Notes: generated by a model not told the origin, from the sequence alone. Shown: positions 8,155 through 16,877, counted from the stretch's first letter. The stretch: 64,000 nt of DNA from Deltaproteobacteria bacterium (GCA_002719955.1 PBFW01000067.1:1-64000), one strand, 5' to 3'. Made by a program: numbers and translations.

Positions 8155-9090
8155 ATGGCTTCGCAGAAGACCTCGAAGAAACCCGTGAAGGAGGTCTCGA
8201 AGATCTTCGATTCCGCCCGTTGGCAGGAGGTCCCCGGCTTCGAACTCGAGGACATTACCTATCACCGCGCCATCGATCAGGGCACGGTTCGGATCGCCTT
8301 CGATCGTCCCGAAGTCCGTAACGCGTTTCGCCCTCGCACCGTCGACGAACTCGACCGCGTACTCGATCACGCGCGCATGACCACGGATGTCGGATGTATC
8401 TTGCTCACGGGTAACGGCCCTTCACCCAAGGATGGCGTGTGGGCGTTCTGTAGCGGCGGCGATCAACGCATCCGGGGACGTGACGGATACAGATACGCGG
8501 AGGGCGAGACGGCGGGGTCGATCGATCCCGCTCGAACCGGTCGGTTGCATATCCTCGAGGTCCAGCGTCTGATCCGCTTCATGCCCAAGGTCGTGATCGC
8601 CGTCGTGCCCGGCTTCGCGGTGGGAGGCGGACATAGCCTGCACGTCGTCTGCGATCTCACCCTGGCGAGTGCCGAACACGCCGTCTTCAAGCAGACCGAT
8701 ACGGACGTGGCCAGCTTCGATGGGGGTTATGGCTCGGCCTATCTGGCCAAACAGATCGGTCAGAAATTCGCGCGCGAGCTCTTCTTCCTGGGCAAGAGCT
8801 ATAGCGCCGAAGAAGCGAATCATATGGGGATGGTGAATGCGGTCGTGCCCCACGTCGAACTCGAGGCGACGGCGCTCGAGTGGGCTGCGGAGATCAACAG
8901 CAAGAGCCCGACCGCCCAGCGGATGGCCAAATTCGCCATGAACCTCGTGGATGACGGGCTCGTTGGGCAGCAGGTTTTTGCCGGGGAAGCGACGCGTCTG
9001 GCCTATATGACCGATGAAGCGGAGGAGGGCCGGGACGCGTTTCTCGAGAAACGCGACCGCGATTTTTCGAAATTTCCATATCATTTCTAG
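8155..9090 (+). CDS. menB: 1,4-dihydroxy-2-naphthoyl-CoA synthase
   Basis: A 311-residue crotonase-fold enzyme closing the second ring of menaquinone by Dieckmann-type condensation of o-succinylbenzoyl-CoA. It carries the long MenB signatures WAFCSGGDQRIRGRDGY (about 97-112), the oxyanion-hole segment GFAVGGGHSLHVVCDLTLA, QTDTDVASFDGGYGSAYLA with the catalytic Asp, and the C-terminal YMTDEAEEGRDAFLEKR. As I remember it, the sequence tracks the Mycobacterium tuberculosis MenB closely, including the insertion after CSGGDQ. GGAGGGG lies 8 bases before the ATG. No other men gene is in the window, so it is an orphan here. A BadI-like ring hydrolase is the main alternative but fits less well. Confidence 0.93.
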   Translation: MASQKTSKKPVKEVSKIFDSARWQEVPGFELEDITYHRAIDQGTVRIAFDRPEVRNAFRPRTVDELDRVLDHARMTTDVGCILLTGNGPSPKDGVWAFCSGGDQRIRGRDGYRYAEGETAGSIDPARTGRLHILEVQRLIRFMPKVVIAVVPGFAVGGGHSLHVVCDLTLASAEHAVFKQTDTDVASFDGGYGSAYLAKQIGQKFARELFFLGKSYSAEEANHMGMVNAVVPHVELEATALEWAAEINSKSPTAQRMAKFAMNLVDDGLVGQQVFAGEATRLAYMTDEAEEGRDAFLEKRDRDFSKFPYHF

Positions 9091-9146
9091 TTCGAGCGGA
9101 TCGCCCGCAGCCGATCCACCGTGTCGGCGACCGGCTTCGCGTCGCG

Positions 9147-9856
9147 TTAGAAATAGCGTACGAGGCCGAGTCGGCTCTCGAAATGACTTGCGTCGCAGGC
9201 GCGTTCGAAATGCCCGTGGAGGAGCGCGGACCATTTGCGGTTTAGCGTGGTCCGCCCTTACCCGGAAGGTCGAAGCGGCGTCGAGCCCGCGAGCCGGACC
9301 CTTGGAGAGGAGCCGGGTGCGCAGGCCGATTTCAGCGTGCCAGGCGAGCGCCCTCGGTTCCCCGACGTGGAGCGATACCCTCTCGCGGGCGGCTCGGGAC
9401 ATGGAGGCGGGTATTCCCAGAGATCGCGATCCTGCCAATCGCTGTAGAGCTTCGTTTTCTCGTAGTAGGGGGCGATCCAAAATTTGGCACGATAGGCCCC
9501 CGTCAGCCCGCGAATCAGGTAGGTGGCCCCGCCATCGTCTCCGGCGTTCGCGGCGTAGCCGAGCGTTCAGCCCAGGAGTGGTTCTCCCGTCGGGTTCTCT
9601 TCGCCGTCGATCAGGTCGAATCGAAGCAGCGTGTGCCTGAACATTGAAGCGGGGTTGCCCAGGGACGCCTCGGGGAAGATGAGTGTGAGTTCGAACTCTC
9701 CGATTCGAGCGCGCCAGGCATCGAGTTCGGGACAGGCGCCGCGGGGTGCCTCGGGCAGGGCGCCCCACTCGACCAGAAACTGGTAACGCGCGGGGAATCG
9801 ACAGTGCGCCCCCTGTCGTCGGTCCGCATCGGTATCGAGGAAGGCGTCTTGAAGGG
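9147..9856 (-). pseudogene. Decayed DUF4105 (Lnb-type periplasmic domain) gene
   Basis: Translating the minus strand gives recognisable DUF4105 sequence: CRFPARYQFLVEWGALPE, CPELDAWRARIGEFELTLIFPE, NPASMFRHTLLRFDLIDGEENP, then an in-frame TGA (9569-9567) inside EPLLG-stop-TLGYAANAGD, and ATYLIRGLTGAYRAKF, PYYEKTKLYSDWQDRDLWEY. After that the frame shifts and most of the middle of the protein is missing. A shifted frame shows what may be the C-terminal domain (SLHVGEPRALAWHAEIGLRTR), and the last stretch (WSALLHGHFERACDASHFESRLGLVRYF, split here only by description) ends with stop TAA at 9149-9147. At least one nonsense change, two frameshifts and an internal deletion are needed to explain it. 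No start codon is evident. Family assignment is from remembered motifs. Confidence 0.7.
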
Positions 9857-9859
9857 CAA

Positions 9860-9976
9860 TCAGACCTTACCCTTCCAGATCTCGGTTCCCAATCCACAGC
9901 CGACGTCGTGGTCGGCCTTCGCCGCGGACATCGGTGCCGCGATCAGTACGGCCACAAGAAAAATTGCTCTGGTCAT
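9860..9976 (-). pseudogene. Truncated DUF3015 gene (signal peptide plus first motif)
   Basis: An ATG at 9976 with GGTGAG upstream opens a signal peptide (MTRAIFLVAVLIAAPMSAAKA), and the DUF3015 signature DHDVGCGLGTEIWKGK follows. A TGA at 9862-9860 stops it after 38 codons. DUF3015 proteins normally continue with a further hundred-odd residues (an ATTNG/FGITSGTLGC block), which is absent here. The neighbouring DUF4105 remnant begins at once on the same strand. I read this as one deletion joining the remains of two genes. The TGA does not fall on a cysteine position, so it is not a selenocysteine candidate. Confidence 0.6.
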
Positions 9977-10310
9977 CGATCTCACCGTCGTTCACCCTTC
10001 GACCGTTCTCGATCTCCGTGTCGCGCGCTCGGCGCACGAAGACCGGATCGGTGCGGCCCTCCGCAGGCCGGTATCGTTGTCCCGGAGAGTGGCCGCTCCC
10101 CTGGGATGAAACGCTACGAATGAATCGCAGAAGACGCGGTGCGATGATCGATGAAGCCGATCATGGGTCAAGCGCGTAGAGAAACCTCTCCATCGAAACG
10201 TCTCGAGGACCCGATCGCGACAGAATTCGTTTCGCGAATCGGGATGCGTCTTCCGCAACGCGCTGCGGAAAAGCCTCCGGTGGGGCCGCGGCCGCTCGGC
10301 GAAGCGCTCA
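9977..10310. other. Gap with no recognisable gene
   Basis: 334 bases between the DUF3015 remnant and the acyl-CoA dehydrogenase stop. Short frames exist on both strands but none has a ribosome binding site plus recognisable protein features. No hairpin or repeat stood out. Confidence 0.5.
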
Positions 10311-11489
10311 TCAGCTGAAGGCCGGAATCCCGGTCTGGGCCCGCCCCAGGATCAACGCGTGAATATCGTGGGTGCCCTCGTAGGTATTCACCGTCTCGAG
10401 GTTCACGAGGTGACGAATGACGTGAAACTCGTCGGAGATCCCGTTGCCGCCATGCATATCTCGTGACAGGCGCGCGACCTGGAGCGCCTTGCCGCAATTA
10501 TTTCGTTTGAGCATCGAGATGTTTTCCGGCGCGAGCCGCCCCTCGTCCATGAGTCGTCCCGCGCGTAGGCAAGCTTGCAGGCCGAGGGCGATCTCCGTCT
10601 GCATGTCCGCGAGCTTCAGCTGGATGAGCTGATTGGCGGCCAGGGGGCGACCGAATTGTTCCCGGTCGAGTGTGTATTGGCGGGCGGCGTGCCAGCAGAA
10701 TTCCGCGGCGCCCATCGATCCCCAGGCGATTCCGAAGCGGGCCTTGTTCAAGCAGCCGAAGGGGCCACCGAGTCCTCGCACTTCGGGGAAGAGATTCGCT
10801 TGCGGCACGAAGACGTCGTCCATCACGATTTCGCCCGTGATCGATGCACGCAGCGACATCTTCCCCTCGATCTTTGGCAAGCTCAGCCCCTCCATGCCCG
10901 CCTCGACAAGGAATCCGCGGATCTCACCGTCGAGCTTCGCCCAGACGACACCGATATCGGCGATCGGACTGTTGGTGATCCAGGTCTTACTGCCCGTGAG
11001 CCGGTAGCCGCCCTCGCTTCTTTTCGCGCGGGTGCGCATGCCTCCCGGATCCGATCCGTGGTCGGGTTCGGTCAGCCCGAAACAACCCACGAGCTCGCCG
11101 GTCGCGAGTCTCGGTAGCCATTTCTGCTTCTGTTCTTCCGTGCCGTACGCGAAGATCGGATACATCACGAGCGAGGACTGGACACTCATCGCCGATCGGT
11201 AGCCCGAATCCACTCGTTCGACTTCGCGGGCGATCAGCCCGTAGGCGACGTGGGAGATATTCGCGCCGCCGTATTGCGGGGGCAGCGTTGCGCCGAGCAG
11301 GCCGAGTTCACCCATCTCATTCATGATCTCGCGGTCGAAGCGGCCCTCGCGATTCGCCATCAGCACGCGAGTCTGAAGCTTCTCCTGGGCATAGTCCCGG
11401 GCACTGTCACGAATCAGGCGTTCTTCGTCCGTCAGCTGCTCATCGAGCAGCAGAGGGTCGGACCAGTCGAATCCGGGATTTTCAGCCAT
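10311..11489 (-). CDS. gcdH: Glutaryl-CoA dehydrogenase-type acyl-CoA dehydrogenase
   Basis: A 392-residue FAD enzyme that oxidatively decarboxylates glutaryl-CoA to crotonyl-CoA in lysine, tryptophan and aromatic breakdown, passing electrons to ETF. It shows the CFGLTEPDHGSDPGGMRTRA signature, KTWITNSPIADIGVVWAK, the REQFGRPLAANQLIQLKLADM helix, RDMHGGNGISDEFHVIRHLVN, and the catalytic Glu (about E371) in NTYEGTHDIHALILGRAQTG. That EGTHDIHALILGRA ending separates GcdH from ordinary short-chain dehydrogenases. Length and start (ATG 11489) match the family. It stands alone, divergent from the peroxiredoxin gene about 200 bases away. Confidence 0.92.
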   Translation of the reverse strand: MAENPGFDWSDPLLLDEQLTDEERLIRDSARDYAQEKLQTRVLMANREGRFDREIMNEMGELGLLGATLPPQYGGANISHVAYGLIAREVERVDSGYRSAMSVQSSLVMYPIFAYGTEEQKQKWLPRLATGELVGCFGLTEPDHGSDPGGMRTRAKRSEGGYRLTGSKTWITNSPIADIGVVWAKLDGEIRGFLVEAGMEGLSLPKIEGKMSLRASITGEIVMDDVFVPQANLFPEVRGLGGPFGCLNKARFGIAWGSMGAAEFCWHAARQYTLDREQFGRPLAANQLIQLKLADMQTEIALGLQACLRAGRLMDEGRLAPENISMLKRNNCGKALQVARLSRDMHGGNGISDEFHVIRHLVNLETVNTYEGTHDIHALILGRAQTGIPAFS

Positions 11490-11693
11490 CGGTCATCTCC
11501 AGGGGCTTCGGGCTCAGGGTGGAAGGCGCGCGGATTCGCCCGAGGGGTATCAGGGAGCTCCGCGGGGTGCTTCTCGCGTGGGCTCGGCCGTCGATTCAGA
11601 TTTGGATCCTCATCCGGGAAGTAGGAGAGGGCGCATTTTCGGTAGCACGCTCGCGCGGTTGCCGCTCCGCGTGAATCGCGCGAAGGTGTGACT

Positions 11694-12278
11694 ATGCGTA
11701 TTCGCGAACTTCTCGTCGGGCTCTTCGTCCTTTTTCCTCTTGCTGCCCTGGCGGCGCCCCGGGTGGGTGGACCGGCTCCGGATTTCGTTTTTTGGGGTGA
11801 GGACGGGGCGAGCTACCGACTCGCGGACTACATCGGAAAACAGGCGGCCGTGATCGCGTGGTTCCCGAAAGCCTTTACCTCGGGTTGAACGACGGAACTT
11901 GCGGCGCTGCGTGACAGCGCACAGCAGTTGGCAGAATACGACGTCGAGGTCCTCTATGTGAGCCTCGACTCAGTAGAAAAGAACGCGGAGTTCGCGGCCT
12001 CTTTGAAGGCAAGAATTCCGGTATTGAGCGACCCCCGAGGCGAGACGGCCAAACGTTATGGCGTTCTCGGTTTCGGGGGGTTGTACTCGAAGCGCTGGAC
12101 TTTCTATATCGATGAGTCCGGGATCCTTCGCGAGATCGACAAGAATGTGAACCCGGAGAGGGCCGGTCAGGATATCGTCGCGAAGCTCGCTCGCCTGGGT
12201 TTCGCAAAGAGATCGAGCAGCGAGTCGATGTCGGGTGCGGCAAGAACACGACATGAGACCAGGGAGAGGGGACGATGA
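11694..12278 (+). CDS. Exported peroxiredoxin, probable selenoprotein (in-frame UGA at residue 65)
   Basis: The ATG at 11694 (GAAGG seven bases upstream) opens a signal peptide (MRIRELLVGLFVLFPLAALA) and an AhpC/TSA peroxiredoxin domain: VGGPAPDFVFWGEDGASYRL, then AWFPKAFTSG-UGA-TTEL. The UGA (11886-11888, codon 65) sits exactly where BCP/PrxQ-type enzymes have the peroxidatic Cys (FYPxxxTxGCT). Past it the same frame continues cleanly for about 130 codons with the rest of the fold (EVLYVSLDSVEKNAEFA, VLSDPRGETAKRYGVLG, RWTFYIDESGILREID). The translated protein contains no Cys at all, so selenocysteine would be its only redox centre (1-Sec type). A SECIS-like hairpin lies at 11904-11920. The stop overlaps the next start as ATGA, so the two are translationally coupled. 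The alternative, a nonsense mutation, is less likely. Confidence 0.85.
11904..11920 (+). promoter_or_regulatory. Putative bacterial SECIS hairpin for the peroxiredoxin UGA
   Basis: GCGCTG (11904-11909), loop CGTGA (11910-11914), CAGCGC (11915-11920): a perfect 6-bp stem starting 15 bases after the UGA. The apical loop begins 21 bases after it and has G in its second position. Bacterial SECIS elements lie directly 3' of UGA with an apical loop about 16-37 nt away and a G among the first two loop bases. The fit is good, but such short stems also arise by chance in GC-rich DNA. Confidence 0.6.
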
Positions 12279-13477
12279 GCCGTTTTTTCGTAGTGTCCTC
12301 GGATTGCCACGCTGGGTTGCCGCCCGAGCAATACGGCGAGTATCTGGACCCCGAATTTCGTGAGCCCTTCAAGCTGGCCTTCGCGGCGGAGGTGGCCGAG
12401 CGGGAGACGGCATCCCGGCTCTTCATGGTCGACGAGTTCAACAAGGTCTGGAAAGAAGAGAACTGGGACCAGCTTCAAGGGGCCTGGGATCACGATCGGC
12501 GCATGAAGATGCTCGACGGTGACGGGATCGCGGTCGAAATCATCTTCCCCGACGGCGTGACGGAGCATAATACGCCCCCCTTTGATGCGGGGCTGGGGCT
12601 GGGGACCGAAGGCGTCATCCCCGAACAGCAATGGGCGGGTGCGCGTGCACATAACCGCTGGTTGGTGGAGCTGTGCCAGATGGCACCCGAGCGACGGATC
12701 GGTCTCGCAGTCATCCCCCTGCTCTGGGATATCGACGAGGCGATCGCGGAGGTTCGCTGGGCTCGTAAGAAGGGCCTTGGCGGTGTCCTGATCCCTTCGA
12801 TGTGGGGAGGATTTCCGGCCTATCACTCCAAACGATACGATCCCTTCTGGCAGGCTTGCGTCGAAGAGAAGATGGTCGTCCATTTTCATGCCGGGCCGGC
12901 TCCGCGCCAGGACTATTTCATGCCCGAGGCGGACGGGTCGGTGCCCGTTGGAGCGGTCGGCATCTATGCGTCCGAGGCGGGTTGGTGGATCGCGCGTCCG
13001 ATCACGTTCATGGTCTGGGGCGGCGTCTTCGAGCGTTATCCGGACCTCCGCGCGGTCGTGACCGAAGGCGCGTGCATGTGGGTCGGAGAGTGGGCGCATC
13101 TGATGGACCATCGTTGGGGCGCCCATCAGGTGAACGCGAAAATGGGCGATTTTACGAGTCATCTCAAGCGGGCCCCGAGCGAGTATTTCTATCGGAATTG
13201 TGGCGTCGGGGCGTCGGTACTGGACCGACGGGAAGTGGATGAGCGCCATTCCCTCGGACTCGATTGCATCATGTGGGGCTCGGATTATCCCCATCCCGAA
13301 GGTTCCTGGCCGCGCACACCGTCCGAAATGACCGACAAGCTTCGCGGGCTGCCGGAGAAGGAAATCGCGGCGATCCTGGGGGGGAACGCGGCCCGCATCT
13401 ACGATATCGATCCCAGCGAGTTCACCTCTGTGGTCGACCGGATCGGACCGGAGCTGAGTGATTTTGTCGAGCGCTGA
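12275..13477 (+). CDS. Amidohydrolase_2 family metal-dependent hydrolase/decarboxylase
   Basis: A 400-residue TIM-barrel protein of the amidohydrolase_2 (ACMSD-like) family, PF04909. It starts with the metal motif SSDCHAG (D-x-H). It has VHFHAGPAP in the middle of the barrel, FERYPDLRAVVTEGACMWV (the FPxLK-type strand) and the C-terminal metal Asp in IMWGSDYPHPEGSWP. Family members decarboxylate or hydrolyse aromatic and other carboxylates with a single Zn or Mn. GAGAGGGG precedes the ATG, which overlaps the peroxiredoxin stop (ATGA), so it is probably cotranslated with it. A second family member is at 48476-49687. The specific reaction is unknown. Confidence 0.9.
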   Translation: MSRFFVVSSDCHAGLPPEQYGEYLDPEFREPFKLAFAAEVAERETASRLFMVDEFNKVWKEENWDQLQGAWDHDRRMKMLDGDGIAVEIIFPDGVTEHNTPPFDAGLGLGTEGVIPEQQWAGARAHNRWLVELCQMAPERRIGLAVIPLLWDIDEAIAEVRWARKKGLGGVLIPSMWGGFPAYHSKRYDPFWQACVEEKMVVHFHAGPAPRQDYFMPEADGSVPVGAVGIYASEAGWWIARPITFMVWGGVFERYPDLRAVVTEGACMWVGEWAHLMDHRWGAHQVNAKMGDFTSHLKRAPSEYFYRNCGVGASVLDRREVDERHSLGLDCIMWGSDYPHPEGSWPRTPSEMTDKLRGLPEKEIAAILGGNAARIYDIDPSEFTSVVDRIGPELSDFVER

Positions 13478-13515
13478 GCCCGCGCAGCTATCACTCGACC
13501 CGAGGCGATAGGCGC

Positions 13516-14130
13516 GTGCGGCTACGAATCGATCCGGAGCGCCCCGCCCCCCGTAAGCTCGCGCCGGCGATCGAGGCGCTTCGGCGGGATCAGGTGATCC
13601 TCTATCCAACGGATACGGGATATGCCTTTGGTTGTGCGCTCTCCAGTCGCAAGGGGATCGGGAGCATTCGTGCGCTCAAGGGCTTCGACGAGCGATCGCG
13701 CAAGCCGCTCTCGATGCTCGTCAACGCGCTCAGCGATTTCGGCCACTACTCGATCATGGGCACGAGCGTTTTCCGCACGGTGCGCAGGATCCTGCCCGGG
13801 GCTTATACGATCATCCTCGAGGCGAGCAGCGATGTTCCCCGCGACATGAGAAATCGGCACGGGGAGATCGGGCTGCGAATGCCGGATGTTCCGCTCTGTC
13901 GGATGTTGGTCGAGCGACTCGGGGAGCCCGTCGTCACCGGCTCGCTCACCGCGGGCGAAGACGAGGCAGCGCTCGAGGATCCGGAGGAGCTCGAGCGTCT
14001 CTTTCGGGGACGTGTAGGGGTCGTGGTGGACGGGGGGCCGATGTGGCCCGAGCCGTCGACGATCCTTCAGGCCACCGACAATGAACTCGAGGTGAGCCGC
14101 GTAGGAAAGGGGCCGGTCCCCGACACTTGA
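13516..14130 (+). CDS. Threonylcarbamoyl-AMP synthase (Sua5/YrdC/TsaC family)
   Basis: A 204-residue YrdC-domain protein making threonylcarbamoyl-AMP from threonine, bicarbonate and ATP for the t6A37 modification of ANN-decoding tRNAs. It shows YPTDTGYAFGCALSSRKGI near residue 30-50, the ALKGFDERSRKPLSMLV motif, and GEIGLRMPDVPLC. ...PVVTGSLTAGEDEA corresponds to the usual TSANxSG segment and is unusual in sequence. PSTIL near the C-terminus corresponds to the PSTIVD motif. It is the short, YrdC-only type without the Sua5 extra domain. The GTG at 13516 is the only start that keeps the N-terminal helix. An enzyme of related chemistry cannot be excluded, because GSLTAGEDEA is divergent. Confidence 0.87.
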   Translation: MRLRIDPERPAPRKLAPAIEALRRDQVILYPTDTGYAFGCALSSRKGIGSIRALKGFDERSRKPLSMLVNALSDFGHYSIMGTSVFRTVRRILPGAYTIILEASSDVPRDMRNRHGEIGLRMPDVPLCRMLVERLGEPVVTGSLTAGEDEAALEDPEELERLFRGRVGVVVDGGPMWPEPSTILQATDNELEVSRVGKGPVPDT

Positions 14131-14182
14131 CCCAACTGGCCAATCTATGGGATCTTGGTGGATCTCAGGCGAGGCCTCCCTC

Positions 14183-15601
14183 ATGCAACAGCTCAGCGGA
14201 CTCGACGCGACCTTCATCAATATGGAGACGCGCAACGCCCCCACGCATATCAGCTCGATGATGGTTTACGATCAGTCGACCGCGCGCGAGGGGCGCGTGA
14301 CGTTCAAGGGCATCCTTGCGAATATCGGATCGAGGCTCCATCTCGCACGCTGTTTTCGGCAGAAGCTGGTCCGCGTCCCCTTCGGATTCGATCATCCTTA
14401 TTGGATCGAGGACGCCGATTTCGATCTCGAGTTCCATGTTCGCCATATCGCGCTGCCGACGCCCGGTGATTGGCGGCAGCTGTGCATCCAGGTGGCGCGT
14501 CTGCACGCCCGGCCGCTCGATCTGGGCAAGCCGCTCTGGGAGATGTACGTGATCGAGGGACTCGACGAAGTCGAGGGCCTGCCGCCAGGTTGCTTCGCGA
14601 TCCTGACGAAGATCCATCACTCCGCGATCGACGGCGTCTCCGGGATGGAGATGCAGGCCGCGACCCATGATCTGGCACCCGAAGGGAAGCCCGAGCCCCC
14701 CGAGCGACCCTGGGTTGCCGAGTCGCAGCCCTCGCTCGTCGAACTCGCGATCCGGAGCGCAATCAACAACGTCCAACAACCCGTTCGCTTTGCGCGGATC
14801 CTGAGCGAAGCGGCGCCGCCCGCGATCAGGGTATTGATGGATCGCGCGAATGAGTCGGAGGACGACGACGCGCCGGCGGAGGTCCCCCGCACGCGCTTCA
14901 ACGGCAGGGTTTCGCCCCACCGCGTCTTCGAGGCCTCGTCCTTCTCTCTTGCGGAGGTCAAACAGATTCGCAAACGCATCGAGGGATCGACTGTGAACGA
15001 TGTGATTCTGGCGGTCGTCGGGGGCGGGCTTCGAAAATATCTCGAACATCACCACGAACTCCCGATTGACACGCTCTCCGCGTTTGCCCCGGTTTCGACG
15101 CGGACGGCAGAACAGGCTGGGGCGGCCGGAAATCAGGTGTCGGGCATGTTCGTGGCCCTGCATACGGACGAGGGTGATCCGGTGAAACGACTCGAGCGGG
15201 TCTATCGCACGACGACGAGCTCGAAGGAGATGAGTGAAGCGGTTGGCGCGCGATCGATGACCGACGTCACGCAGACGATGCCCGGCGCGCTGGCTGGAAT
15301 CGCGGGGCGACTGGTCGCGCGAACCGGACTCATGAGCCGCATGAAGCCGATCGCCCACTGCGTCGTGACGAATGTTCCGGGCCCCCAGATCCCGCTCTAT
15401 TTCACGGGCGCCAAGATGGTCGGCTCCTTCGCGATGGGTCTTCCTATGGAGGGGATCGGCCTCTTCCACGCTGTCCTGAGCTACAACGGCGCGATCACGA
15501 TTTCGGTCACGGCCTGTCGCGATCAGATGCCCGATCCGAGCTTCTATGCAGAATGCATCGAAGCCTCGTTCCATGAGCTGCGCAAGGCGGCGGTCGAGTA
15601 G
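14183..15601 (+). CDS. Wax ester synthase / diacylglycerol acyltransferase (WS/DGAT)
   Basis: A 472-residue member of the bifunctional WS/DGAT family (PF03007 plus PF06974), which transfers acyl groups from acyl-CoA to fatty alcohols or diacylglycerol to make storage lipid. The start MQQLSGLDATFINMET is the typical N-terminus (PLSPLDAxFLxxE). The catalytic HHxxxDG is IHHSAIDGVSG, His145-His146 and Asp150. The second half contains NDVILAVVGGGLRKYL and the NVPGPQIPLYFTGAKM block of the C-terminal domain. This suggests the organism can accumulate wax esters or triacylglycerol. The upstream frame to 14147 adds 12 non-conserved residues and was not used. Confidence 0.93.
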   Translation: MQQLSGLDATFINMETRNAPTHISSMMVYDQSTAREGRVTFKGILANIGSRLHLARCFRQKLVRVPFGFDHPYWIEDADFDLEFHVRHIALPTPGDWRQLCIQVARLHARPLDLGKPLWEMYVIEGLDEVEGLPPGCFAILTKIHHSAIDGVSGMEMQAATHDLAPEGKPEPPERPWVAESQPSLVELAIRSAINNVQQPVRFARILSEAAPPAIRVLMDRANESEDDDAPAEVPRTRFNGRVSPHRVFEASSFSLAEVKQIRKRIEGSTVNDVILAVVGGGLRKYLEHHHELPIDTLSAFAPVSTRTAEQAGAAGNQVSGMFVALHTDEGDPVKRLERVYRTTTSSKEMSEAVGARSMTDVTQTMPGALAGIAGRLVARTGLMSRMKPIAHCVVTNVPGPQIPLYFTGAKMVGSFAMGLPMEGIGLFHAVLSYNGAITISVTACRDQMPDPSFYAECIEASFHELRKAAVE

Positions 15602-15689
15602 CCCGCTCCCCCTCCAATAACCCCATCACCTCACAGCGATGCTGAGCCATCTCACACCCTGCCCGTTCCATGGCGCTACGAGGTCGCTT

Positions 15690-16877
15690 TCAGGTGAGCG
15701 CTCCAAGTTCGCGCAGTCGCTTTCGTTCCTCGGCGCTCGTTCCCAACTCGTCAAGGATTTCGTCGGAGTGCTCGGCGTAGAGCGCACTGGGTCTCGTCGT
15801 CTCTTCGATCGTGCGAGAAAACTGCGCGGAGGCACGGACGCGGCGGTAGCGTCCATAGACCGGGTGTTCGGCTTCGATGATGCAGCCGTTGTGCACGATC
15901 TGTGGATCGACGAGGACGTCCTGCTGCGTCAGCACGGGAGCCGTTGGAACCTGTGCGGCGACCATCTCTTCGTAGGCGAGCGCGGTCGTCATGCGCGTCA
16001 GAGCGGCGGCGACCGCTTGCACCCGCTCTGCCGTGTTGTCGTCCTGGATCATGGCGACACCCCGCTGGTTCGGGCTGTTCGCTAGGTCCTCGCGGCCGAC
16101 GGCACGAAGGCTGCCGCGCATCTGGTCGGCCGTGCCGGCCCACACGATGATCTGCCCGTCCGCGGTCGGCATGAGCTGATAACGCTCGCCCGGAACAACG
16201 TAGTTGGTCACGTCCTCGCCGACGAGGGAATGCCTCAGCATGCCGTCCGGCCAGAAGAAGGCGAGTCCGGCATCGAGCATGGACACGCGAATATGCTGAC
16301 CGGGTGCGCCCCGCTCGCGAGCGAAGAGGGCCGCCGTGATTGCCTGCGCCAATGAATAGGAGGTCGCTTTGTCGACGATGGCATTGCGCACCAGGTCATG
16401 GATCGGGATCTCTGGATTCAGTTGTGCCCCGACATAACCGGTCAGCGCCTGGAAGATCGGGTCGTAGCCGCGCCGGTCGGCGTAGGGGCCGTCGTCGCCG
16501 AAGCCGGTGATGGTCGCGTAGATGAGGTCCGGATTGACGGCGCGCAGATCTTCCTCCGAGACCTTCAGACGTTGCGCGGCCCCCGGGCGCCAATTCTGGA
16601 CGAATACGTCGGCGCCGCGAATGAGATCGTAGAGAAGGCCGAGCCCCTCCTCGTTCTTGAGATTCAGGCCGATCGAGCGTTTGCCCTGGTTGCAATTGAG
16701 ATAGAGCGCGGCCATCCCGTCTCGGTAATTCGCCAGCTGACGGCTCTCTTCGCCGTATCTGGGGGGTTCGACCTTGATGACGTCCGCACCCTGGTCGGCG
16801 AGGATCATGGCGGCGAGGGGACCGGAAATCACCTCGCTCACATCGATGATGCGCACTCCGTCGAGAGGGCCCGGCAT
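15690..16877 (-). CDS. CoA-transferase family III (CaiB/BaiF)
   Basis: A 395-residue family III CoA-transferase moving CoA between carboxylic acids through an enzyme aspartyl-CoA intermediate. Family marks: PLDGVRIIDVSEVISGPLAAMILADQ at the N-terminus, ADVIKVEPP, GKRSIGLNLKNEEG, VQNWRPGAAQRL, YATITGFGDDGPYADRRGYD, and GQHIRVSMLDAGLAFFW, where the Asp of MLDA aligns with the catalytic Asp. ATG 16877 has GGAG eight bases upstream and is preferred to the GTG at 16886. It is convergent with the WS/DGAT gene. The donor and acceptor acids are unknown. Confidence 0.92.
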   Translation of the reverse strand: MPGPLDGVRIIDVSEVISGPLAAMILADQGADVIKVEPPRYGEESRQLANYRDGMAALYLNCNQGKRSIGLNLKNEEGLGLLYDLIRGADVFVQNWRPGAAQRLKVSEEDLRAVNPDLIYATITGFGDDGPYADRRGYDPIFQALTGYVGAQLNPEIPIHDLVRNAIVDKATSYSLAQAITAALFARERGAPGQHIRVSMLDAGLAFFWPDGMLRHSLVGEDVTNYVVPGERYQLMPTADGQIIVWAGTADQMRGSLRAVGREDLANSPNQRGVAMIQDDNTAERVQAVAAALTRMTTALAYEEMVAAQVPTAPVLTQQDVLVDPQIVHNGCIIEAEHPVYGRYRRVRASAQFSRTIEETTRPSALYAEHSDEILDELGTSAEERKRLRELGALT

